From: Rhizomicrobium sp. | GTDB taxonomy: Bacteria > Pseudomonadota > Alphaproteobacteria > Micropepsales > Micropepsaceae | Assembly (NCBI GenBank): GCA_031291635.1 | Contig: JARLIR010000068.1 | Coordinates: 1-62,103 of the forward strand | Direction of reading: 5' to 3' | DNA: 62,103 bases | The notes under the pieces: model-generated | Databases searched by the model: none | Seen by the model: the letters and a program-made list of their open reading frames with translations, nothing else | What the model was told of the DNA's origin: nothing | Made by a program: the position numbers and the translations under genes | Shown: positions 43,087 through 50,613 of the stretch, one piece after another | Layout: the number at the start of each line of letters is the position of its first letter | How positions within the stretch are numbered: position 1 is the stretch's first letter

Positions 43087-45306
43087 ATGCCGGAAAATGC
43101 CAAACTGATTGCGGAAGTTGCTGTGGCGCAGCCAAAATCACACGATGACCGCTTGGCATCGATCATCTCCGGCGATGACCACGATCCGTTTTCCTATCTC
43201 GGCATGCATCGCGATGCGGTGAGCAAAAATTATTTCGTGCGCGTGTTTCGCCCCGATGCAGATGCGATAGAGATTTTGACGCGTTCTAGTGGCGAACAAG
43301 TCGCAAAACTCACAAAGATCAATGCGGCCGGGCTGTTTTCGGCTTCCGTGGGACTGGAGCGTTTCGATTATCGTCTTTTGGTCGATGGCGTGGTCGAAGA
43401 TGATCCCTACGCTTTTGGTCCTGTGCTCGGCGACATCGATCTCTATCTGCATGCCGAAGGCAAATTCCTCCAGGCCTATGAAAAGATGGGCGCCCATCCG
43501 ATCAGCAAGGATGGCGTCGAAGGCACCAGCTTCGCCGTTTGGGCCCCTAATGCGCGGCGCGTCAGCGTGGTGGGCGATTTCAATGGTTGGGATGGCCGCC
43601 GCCATCCCATGCGCCTCTATCCCGGCGCTGGCATCTGGGAAATTTTTCTGCCCGCGATAGGACCGGGTACTTGCTACAAATTTGAGATCAAAACGCGCGA
43701 AGGCGGCATCATTCTGAAGGCCGATCCCTTTGCCTTTCAAGCTGAGCTGCCGCCCAAAACCGCCTCTGTGGTGGCCGCCGACGCGCGCCCAGGCGCTCTC
43801 ATCGAAGCGATGGGCACAGGCCCCTCTACCGACCGCCACGCTCCGGTGGCGATTTATGAGGTGCATCTGGGCTCCTGGCGCAAAGTGCCGGAAGAGGGCG
43901 GCCGCTCGCTCACCTATCGCGAACTCGCCGATACGATGGTGCCCTATGTCAAAGAAATGGGCTTTACCCATATCGAGCTGATGCCGATCAACGAGCATCC
44001 CTTTGGCGGTTCTTGGGGTTATCAGCCGACCTCGTTGTTTGCACCCACCAGCCGCTATGGCACACCGGAAGATTTCCGCCATTTCGTGCATGCCTGCCAC
44101 GAGGCCGGGATTGGCGTCATTCTCGATTGGGCGGCCGGGCATTTTCCTTCCGATGCCCATGGCCTGCATATTTTCGACGGCACCTTCCTCTATGAGCATG
44201 CCGATCCGCGCGAGGGTTATCACCCCGATTGGAACAGCTACATCTACAATTTCGGCCGCAACGAAGTGCGCGGCTTCCTGCTTGCCAATGCGCTGTTCTG
44301 GCTCAAGCGCTATGGCATCGATGGCCTGCGCGTGGACGCGGTGGCGTCGATGCTCTACCGCAACTACAGCCGCAAAGCGGGCGAATGGGTGCCCAACATC
44401 CATGGCGGTGTCGAAAATCTCGAAGCCGTCGACTTCCTGCGCCGCATGAATGAGCTGGTTTATGCAGATAATCCGGACGCCGTCACCATTGCTGAGGAAT
44501 CGACCTCATGGCCGATGGTGTCGCGCCCGACATATCTCGGCGGGCTCGGCTTCGGCTACAAATGGAATATGGGTTGGATGCACGACACGCTGCAATACAT
44601 GTCGCACCAGCCTATTCATCGCAAATATCATCACAACAGCCTGACCTTCGGCCTGCTTTATGCCTTCAGCGAAAATTTCGTACTGCCGCTCAGCCATGAC
44701 GAGGTGGTGCATGGCAAAGGCTCGCTGCTGACCAAGATGCCGGGTGATCTGTGGCAGAAATTCGCCAATCTGCGCGCTTACTACACCTTCATGTACACGA
44801 TGCCAGGCAAAAAGCTGCTCTTCATGGGCGCTGAGATCGCGCAGTGGAACGAATGGGACAATGATGCCAGCCTGGATTGGCATTTGCTGCAGTTCAAAGA
44901 GCATGCCGGGCTCAATCACGCCGTCAAGGATTTGAACTGGCTTTATAGAAACCGCACGGCGCTGCATCAGAAAGATTGCGAGCCGGATGGCTTTGCCTGG
45001 ATCGATTGCAACGACACCGAAGCCAGCGTGATCTCTTATATCCGCCGCGGTCAGGATCCGGATGATTTTGTCATCGTGGTCTGCAACTTCACGCCGGTGG
45101 TGCGGGAGAATTACCGCATCGGTGTGCCGAAATCGGGTCGCTATTACGAAGCCTTCAATTCGGATTCGGAATATTATGGCGGCAGCAATGTCGGCAATGC
45201 TGGCAGCTTGCAGACGCAAGGCGTGCCGGTTCACGGTCAGCCGGATTCGCTCTGTCTCACCTTGCCGCCGCTCGGGGCCTTCGTTCTGGTACCGGAGGGG
45301 CGTTGA
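43087..45306 (+). CDS. glgB: 1,4-alpha-glucan branching enzyme
   Basis: GH13 branching enzyme (739 aa) that makes alpha-1,6 branches in glycogen. It has the two N-terminal beta domains (CBM48-like, [20 protein letters not shown]), then the GH13 barrel with nucleophile Asp417 ([11 protein letters not shown]), acid/base Glu470 (IAEEST) and [15 protein letters not shown]. Length matches the long GlgB type. The translation stop overlaps the glgX region, so glgB, glgX and malQ form one operon. Confidence 0.95.
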   Translation: MPENAKLIAEVAVAQPKSHDDRLASIISGDDHDPFSYLGMHRDAVSKNYFVRVFRPDADAIEILTRSSGEQVAKLTKINAAGLFSASVGLERFDYRLLVDGVVEDDPYAFGPVLGDIDLYLHAEGKFLQAYEKMGAHPISKDGVEGTSFAVWAPNARRVSVVGDFNGWDGRRHPMRLYPGAGIWEIFLPAIGPGTCYKFEIKTREGGIILKADPFAFQAELPPKTASVVAADARPGALIEAMGTGPSTDRHAPVAIYEVHLGSWRKVPEEGGRSLTYRELADTMVPYVKEMGFTHIELMPINEHPFGGSWGYQPTSLFAPTSRYGTPEDFRHFVHACHEAGIGVILDWAAGHFPSDAHGLHIFDGTFLYEHADPREGYHPDWNSYIYNFGRNEVRGFLLANALFWLKRYGIDGLRVDAVASMLYRNYSRKAGEWVPNIHGGVENLEAVDFLRRMNELVYADNPDAVTIAEESTSWPMVSRPTYLGGLGFGYKWNMGWMHDTLQYMSHQPIHRKYHHNSLTFGLLYAFSENFVLPLSHDEVVHGKGSLLTKMPGDLWQKFANLRAYYTFMYTMPGKKLLFMGAEIAQWNEWDNDASLDWHLLQFKEHAGLNHAVKDLNWLYRNRTALHQKDCEPDGFAWIDCNDTEASVISYIRRGQDPDDFVIVVCNFTPVVRENYRIGVPKSGRYYEAFNSDSEYYGGSNVGNAGSLQTQGVPVHGQPDSLCLTLPPLGAFVLVPEGR

Positions 45307-45308
45307 AC

Positions 45309-47414
45309 GTGACCACCGGTCTGCGGCTCAAACAGGGCCGCCCTTTTCCCCTGGGTTCGACAGTCGACGGCGAGGGTGTGAATTTCGCAATCTATTCGGC
45401 CAATGCCGAAAAGGTGGAGCTGTGCCTCTTCGACGATGAGGAGCGCGAACGCGCCCGCGTCTTCCTGCCCGGGAAGTCGGACGGGGTTTGGTTTGGCGAG
45501 CTGCCGGATTCGGGACCGGGGCTTCGCTACGGCTACCGCGTGCACGGGCCTTACGATCCCTTGGGCGGACACCGTTTCAACGCCAACAAATTGCTGATCG
45601 ATCCTTATGCGCGGGCGCTCACGCGCAGCATCACTTTCAGCCCGCTGCAATGTGGCTATACGCTGGGCGATCCGCGGGTGGATTTGTCTTTTGATACGCG
45701 GGATTCTGCATCCGTTGTTCCAAAATCTGTCGTCGTGCAAACCGCCGCATCGCGCGATGACACCAAAACCTTGCACATTCCGCGCTCGCATAGCGTGCTC
45801 TATGAGTTGCACTTACGCGGCTTTACCGCGCGCCATCCCGATGTCGACCCCGCCTTGCGCGGCACCTGTGCCGGACTGGCCACGCCCGAGGTCGTCCGCT
45901 ATGTGCGGGAGCTCGGCGTCACCGCTATCGAGCTTTTGCCCATTCACCCCATGACCAGCACCTCGGTTTTGGTCGCCAATGGTTTGCGGGAATATTGGGG
46001 CTACAACTCGGTCAATTTCTTTGCCGTCGAGCCGCGTTATCTCTCGGGCAGCGATGTCAGCGAATTCCGCCACATGGTGGACGTTTATCACGATGCCGGG
46101 ATCGAAGTGATCCTCGATGTCGTCTTCAATCATTCGGGCGAAGGCAATGAGCTTGGCCCCACGCTGTCTTTCCGCGGCATCGACAACGCCTCCTATTATT
46201 GCCTCGCCGAAAACAAAAGCCGCTATCGCGATGTCACCGGTTGCGGCAACACGCTGAACCTCGACAATCCGCGCGTCTTGCAGATGGTGATGGATAGCTT
46301 GCGCTATTGGGCCCAGGTGATGGGCGTCGATGGCTTTCGCTTCGACCTCGCCGTGACCCTGGCGCGACGCGCAGGCGAGTTTGATTCCGCCGCCGCCTTC
46401 TTTGCTTGCGTGTTGCAAGACCCGGTCTTGGTCAAAACCAAGATGATTGCTGAGCCTTGGGATTTGGGACAAGGCGGTTATCGCGTCGGCGGTTTTCCGG
46501 CGCGCTGGAGCGAATGGAATGATCGCTTCCGCAACGATGTCCGCCAGTTTTGGCGCGGCCAAGGAAGCGTGGGCGATTTCGCGGCGCGTCTGGCCGGTTC
46601 CAGCGATGTCTTTCAGCCACCGTTGAGGCGTCCCCCCTCGGGTGTCAATTTCATCACCGCTCATGACGGTTTCACGCTGGAAGATCTCGTCAGCTACAAT
46701 ACCAAGCACAACCTCGCCAATGGCGAAAACAATCACGACGGTTCGGGCGAGAATTTCTCGTGGAATTGCGGTTTGGAAGGCCAGACGTCCAACCCCGCCA
46801 TTCTGGCTTTGCGCGAGCGTCAGAAGCGCAACCTGCTGGCCACGCTCTTGCTGTCGCAAGGCATGCCGATGCTGGTGGCAGGCGATGAGTTCGGCCGCAC
46901 GCAGCACGGCAACAACAACGCCTATTGCCAGGATAATGAGATCGGCTGGGTCGATTGGGCCAAGCTGGATGAAAACCGCAGTCTGACGGCATTCGTCCGC
47001 CAGCTGATCAAGCTGAGGGCCGATCATCCGGTTTTCCGCCGCTCGGCCTTTTTTCTCGGTGATCCGGTGGATGGCGGCGATGTCAAAGATATCGTCTGGC
47101 TGGCGCCGCAAGGCAGCGAGATGACGGATGCCGACTGGCACAAGGCAGGCACCCGTGCTCTGGGCGTGCGCTTTGCGGCCACGGCCGAGATGGATCTGGA
47201 GACCTATGCCCGCAGGCTTGATCCCCATTCCTTCCTGCTCCTGGTCAATGCGGGCAACACGGCGCTGGATTTCACCTTGCCGCAAGTGCCGTTTGACGCC
47301 GCGTGGCACCGACTTCTCGATACCGGCACGGAGGGTGGCGACCAGCGCCTGACGGCGCACACCAAATATCAATTGGCCGGCCATACTCTGGTGCTGTTCA
47401 AAGGCGATGTCTGA
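45309..47414 (+). CDS. glgX: Glycogen debranching enzyme
   Basis: GH13 isoamylase-type enzyme (701 aa) that removes alpha-1,6 branches from phosphorylase-trimmed glycogen. N-terminal CBM48-like domain (FPLGSTVDGEGVNFAIYSANAEKVELCLFD), then barrel motifs DVVFNHSGEGNE, GFRFDLAVTLAR, IAEPWDLGQGGY and NFITAHDGFTLEDLVSY. The GTG at 45309 is chosen because GGAGGGG (45296-45302) is well spaced from it; a TTG at 45303 in the same frame is too close. Two bases separate it from glgB. Confidence 0.93.
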   Translation: MTTGLRLKQGRPFPLGSTVDGEGVNFAIYSANAEKVELCLFDDEERERARVFLPGKSDGVWFGELPDSGPGLRYGYRVHGPYDPLGGHRFNANKLLIDPYARALTRSITFSPLQCGYTLGDPRVDLSFDTRDSASVVPKSVVVQTAASRDDTKTLHIPRSHSVLYELHLRGFTARHPDVDPALRGTCAGLATPEVVRYVRELGVTAIELLPIHPMTSTSVLVANGLREYWGYNSVNFFAVEPRYLSGSDVSEFRHMVDVYHDAGIEVILDVVFNHSGEGNELGPTLSFRGIDNASYYCLAENKSRYRDVTGCGNTLNLDNPRVLQMVMDSLRYWAQVMGVDGFRFDLAVTLARRAGEFDSAAAFFACVLQDPVLVKTKMIAEPWDLGQGGYRVGGFPARWSEWNDRFRNDVRQFWRGQGSVGDFAARLAGSSDVFQPPLRRPPSGVNFITAHDGFTLEDLVSYNTKHNLANGENNHDGSGENFSWNCGLEGQTSNPAILALRERQKRNLLATLLLSQGMPMLVAGDEFGRTQHGNNNAYCQDNEIGWVDWAKLDENRSLTAFVRQLIKLRADHPVFRRSAFFLGDPVDGGDVKDIVWLAPQGSEMTDADWHKAGTRALGVRFAATAEMDLETYARRLDPHSFLLLVNAGNTALDFTLPQVPFDAAWHRLLDTGTEGGDQRLTAHTKYQLAGHTLVLFKGDV

Positions 47415-47421
47415 GGGTTTT

Positions 47422-49596
47422 ATGGATAGGGCAGAAGTACTCTCGAAACTCGCCGATGCTGCCGGCATCGAAAGTTTTTACTGGGACATGCATGGCGTGC
47501 GCCACGAGACGGCGCCGGACACCATTCGCGGTCTGCTGAAGGCTTTCGGCATTGCCGCCGAAAGCGATGCCGAGGCCCGCGCCAGCCTGGAGACTTTCTG
47601 GCGGGCGCCTTGGATGCGGTTATTGCCGCCGGTGCTGGTGGGGGAAGGCGGTGAAGCGATTGCGATTGCGTTGCGCCTGCCACAAGAGGCGGCGCGAGGC
47701 GATCTGCCGTGGACGGTCGTGCTGGAAGACGGCAGCCGCCGCAACGGCGTTTGCCGCCTCGAAGACTTGCCGCATGACGACACCGGTTACTTCGACGGCA
47801 AAGAGATTTTCCAGCTGCGCCTGCAGCTTAAGCCTTTGCCGCTCGGCTATCACCGTTTCGAGGCCGGCGATGCGGTGATGCGCCTTATCGTGGCGCCCAA
47901 GCGCTGCTACCTGCCGGCAAAGCTAACGAGTGAAAAGGTATGGGGGCTGATGCTGCAGCTCTATTCACTGAAGTCGGAGAGCGATTGGGGAGTCGGTGAT
48001 TTCTCTGATCTGAGGCTGTTGATCGACCATGTGGCGGCCGCGGGCGGCAATGCCATCGGGCTCAATCCCTTGCATACGCTGTTTCTCGATACGCCGGAGA
48101 ATGCCAGCCCCTATTCGCCGTGCAGCCGTCTGTTCCGCAATCCGCTTTATCTTGATGTCACTGCCATTGCGGACTTCGCCGAATGCCCCACCGCGCGCCA
48201 ATTGGCGCAGAGCGGCATCTTTCGGGTGGCGTGCGAAAAGGCCCGGCTGGCCGAATTGGTCGATTATCCCAGCGTTGCCTCGCTCAAATTGCCGGTGCTG
48301 GAACTGCTCTATCGCAGCTTTGCCGCTACCCATTTGGCGCTGGGCGATGAACGCGCCTCGGCCTTCCACGCCTATGTTGCCGACAAGGGCCACGACCTCG
48401 AGGGCCTGTGCGATTTTCAGGTTCTGGCCGAGGAATTGGGGACGCATGACTGGCCGCGCTGGCCGCAAGCGTTCCGTGAGCGGGACGAAGCGGCGCTTGC
48501 GGCTTTACGCCAAAGCCACGCGGACCGCATCGGTTTCTTCGCCTATCTGCAATGGCAATGTGAGCTGCAGTTCATCCAAGCGGCAGAAGAGGCCAAAGCC
48601 CGCGGCATGGCGGTGGGACTTTACAACGACCTTGCCGTCAGCGTGGATGCCTCAAGCGCCGATCACTGGACGCATCAGCGCCACTTCGCCAGCGGGGCTC
48701 GTGTTGGGGCGCCACCGGACCCGTTCAATGAGAAGGGCCAGGATTGGGGCGTGGTGCCGCTCAATCCGCTGCATTTGCCGGAGACCGGCTTTTCCCATTT
48801 CGCGGCGCTGTTACGGGCCAATATGCGCCATGCCGGAGCGCTGCGGATCGACCATGTCATGGGGCTGACGCGCCTTTATCTCATCCCTCCAGGCGCAACG
48901 GCGACCTCGGGCGCTTATGTGCGTTATCCGCTGACCGAGCTTCTGGCGGTGGCCGCACTGGAGAGCCAGCGCAATCATTGTCTGATCATCGGCGAGGATT
49001 TGGGCACCGTGCCCGCAGGCTTCCGCGAGCGTTTGGCCGAGGCCAACGTGCTGTCGAGCCGGGTGCTTTATTTCGAGCGGGCGCAAAACGGTTTCAAGCC
49101 GCCGGACTCCTATCCCGGGCTCGCGGCCGTGTCGGTCTCGACCCATGATCTGGCGACTTTGGAAGGCTATTGGGTGGGGGCCGATCTGGCCGCCAAAGAT
49201 CAGCTGGGCCTGTTCAAAGACGACAGCGAAAAAAGCAGCGCCCTGGCCGCGCGCGCCGAGGACAAAGTGCAGCTCTTGGCGGCGCTCGCCGAACAAGGGC
49301 TATTGCCGCAGGGGCTGGCAGCCAGCGACGCCAAAAGCCTCGCCTGGACGCCGCAATTGACTGCTGCCGTGCATGCCTATCTCGGCGAGGCGCCATCGAC
49401 GCTTTTCATGGTGCAGATGGATGATTTGGTCAGTCAGGTGCAACAGGCCAATCTGCCGGGAAGTGTCACCGAATATCCCAATTGGCGCCGCCGCTTGGTG
49501 AAGACCCTAGAAGAGCTCTTTTCCGAGCCGCAATTGGCGGACGCCATGGCGGCCATCGGCAAGGCCCGCGTTGCGAGGAACGCGCATAAAGCATAG
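47422..49596 (+). CDS. malQ: 4-alpha-glucanotransferase
   Basis: GH77 amylomaltase (about 724 aa) that transfers maltodextrin segments, feeding short glucans back to phosphorylase. An extra N-terminal region of roughly 150 residues precedes the GH77 core, as in the E. coli-type long MalQ. Core motifs: GVGDFSDLRLLIDHVAAAGGNAIGLNPLH, GLYNDLAVSVDASSADHW, ALRIDHVMGLTRLY and IIGEDLGTVPAGFRE. Two starts are possible: ATG 47407 overlapping the glgX stop, or ATG 47422 with GAGGG upstream; the second is preferred. It is the last enzyme of the glgB-glgX-malQ operon. Confidence 0.92.
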   Translation: MDRAEVLSKLADAAGIESFYWDMHGVRHETAPDTIRGLLKAFGIAAESDAEARASLETFWRAPWMRLLPPVLVGEGGEAIAIALRLPQEAARGDLPWTVVLEDGSRRNGVCRLEDLPHDDTGYFDGKEIFQLRLQLKPLPLGYHRFEAGDAVMRLIVAPKRCYLPAKLTSEKVWGLMLQLYSLKSESDWGVGDFSDLRLLIDHVAAAGGNAIGLNPLHTLFLDTPENASPYSPCSRLFRNPLYLDVTAIADFAECPTARQLAQSGIFRVACEKARLAELVDYPSVASLKLPVLELLYRSFAATHLALGDERASAFHAYVADKGHDLEGLCDFQVLAEELGTHDWPRWPQAFRERDEAALAALRQSHADRIGFFAYLQWQCELQFIQAAEEAKARGMAVGLYNDLAVSVDASSADHWTHQRHFASGARVGAPPDPFNEKGQDWGVVPLNPLHLPETGFSHFAALLRANMRHAGALRIDHVMGLTRLYLIPPGATATSGAYVRYPLTELLAVAALESQRNHCLIIGEDLGTVPAGFRERLAEANVLSSRVLYFERAQNGFKPPDSYPGLAAVSVSTHDLATLEGYWVGADLAAKDQLGLFKDDSEKSSALAARAEDKVQLLAALAEQGLLPQGLAASDAKSLAWTPQLTAAVHAYLGEAPSTLFMVQMDDLVSQVQQANLPGSVTEYPNWRRRLVKTLEELFSEPQLADAMAAIGKARVARNAHKA

Positions 49597-49686
49597 GGTC
49601 CGGCGAGCAAGATTTTTTTGTTTGTCGCGCTTTCGAACGGAAAACCGGGTTCCACTTTTCCTGAAAGCGCTCCTGGGAGAGGCGCG

Positions 49687-50130
49687 ATGGAAGGTCTGGA
49701 ACGGTTTCTGCGCGAGCACAGCTTCTTTGCCGGGATGGCGCCGGACTACATCGATATCCTCACCGGTTGCGCCAAAAACGTCCGCTTTGAAGAGGGCGAT
49801 TACCTCTTCCACGAAGGCGACATCGCCGATCAGCTTTATCTCGTGCGCGCCGGTCGTGTCGGTCTTGAGATCAATAAGCCTGGCGCTTCCGTCACTATCC
49901 AGACCGTGGGCGAAAGCGACATCGTTGGCGCCTCCTGGCTGGTGCCACCGTACCGTCGTGGATTATCGGCCAGAGCCATGGAACGCACGCGCGCCATCGC
50001 CCTCGATGCCGCCTGTTTGCGCGGCAAATGCGAAGACAATCACGATCTCGGCTACGAGATGATGAAGCGTTTTATGCCGGTGCTGATCCAGCGCCTGCGC
50101 GCGGCTCGCTTACAGATTTTGGGCCACTGA
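49687..50130 (+). CDS. Stand-alone cyclic-nucleotide-binding-domain protein
   Basis: Protein of 147 aa made almost entirely of one Crp-like cNMP-binding beta-barrel (residues 1-110, with FEEGDYLFHEGDIADQLYLVRAGRVGLEI) and a C-terminal helix. There is no helix-turn-helix, kinase or channel domain, so it is not a classical transcription factor. The region expected to be the phosphate-binding cassette (GESDIVGASWLVPPYRRGLSA) departs from the F-G-E-x-R-[ST]-A form, so nucleotide binding is uncertain. GGGAGAGGCGCG precedes the ATG. It lies 90 bases after malQ and 11 bases from a convergent DUF2934-like gene. Confidence 0.75.
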   Translation: MEGLERFLREHSFFAGMAPDYIDILTGCAKNVRFEEGDYLFHEGDIADQLYLVRAGRVGLEINKPGASVTIQTVGESDIVGASWLVPPYRRGLSARAMERTRAIALDAACLRGKCEDNHDLGYEMMKRFMPVLIQRLRAARLQILGH

Positions 50131-50141
50131 CAGCAAGTCGT

Positions 50142-50474
50142 CTATCGCGGCGCAGGCTTTGCGGCTTTTGCCTTTACGGCTTTCTTGCTCGTGGCGGCGG
50201 CGATGACGGCTTTGGCCGCGACCGGCTTCTTAGCGTCAAGCTTTTGCGGGGCCGCTTTGGCCACCGTGGCTTTCTTAGCAGGCTTCTTGGGCGCTGCGGC
50301 AGGCGCCGGTACAGCTGCCTTCTCGGCAGGCGGTTCGCCCAAGATTTCGGCTTCGGCTATTCGCCAATGCGCCTGTTCACGATCATGGGGGCGACCTTCG
50401 CGTTCCCAAATATGATAGGCGCGCAGCGCAATTGCCTTGTGGATGTCGTCTGAAATCGACTTCTTCGTTTTCAT
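50142..50474 (-). CDS. DUF2934-like protein with Lys/Ala/Pro-rich tail
   Basis: Protein of 110 aa. The N-terminal 45 residues resemble DUF2934 (IHKAIALRAYHIWEREGRPHDREQAHWRIAEAEI). The remaining 60 are almost only Ala, Lys, Pro and Val, like the tail of histone H1-like bacterial proteins, suggesting nucleic-acid or surface binding. A CCGGAGGTGAAG ribosome-binding site fixes the ATG at 50474. It lies downstream of the PFOR-Nfn operon on the same strand but beyond that operon's terminator, so it probably has its own promoter. Confidence 0.75.
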   Translation of the reverse strand: MKTKKSISDDIHKAIALRAYHIWEREGRPHDREQAHWRIAEAEILGEPPAEKAAVPAPAAAPKKPAKKATVAKAAPQKLDAKKPVAAKAVIAAATSKKAVKAKAAKPAPR

Positions 50475-50562
50475 CTTCACCTCCGGAATTTCATTTCTAC
50501 GGCATGGCCTTGCAATTCCGAAACCAATTTTTTCTGACAGTTTTCGCCAGTCCGGACAAAAG

Positions 50563-50592
50563 AAAACGCCGGCCGTCTTGCGACGACCGGCG
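50563..50592 (-). terminator. Terminator of PFOR-Nfn operon
   Basis: On the minus strand an 11-bp stem (CGCCGGTCGTC / GACGGCCGGCG, one mismatch) with GCAA loop is followed by TTTTCTTTTG. It lies 21 bases after the Nfn stop. Confidence 0.82.
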
Positions 50593-50613
50593 CTGTATAG
50601 GTAGGCAGAACGA

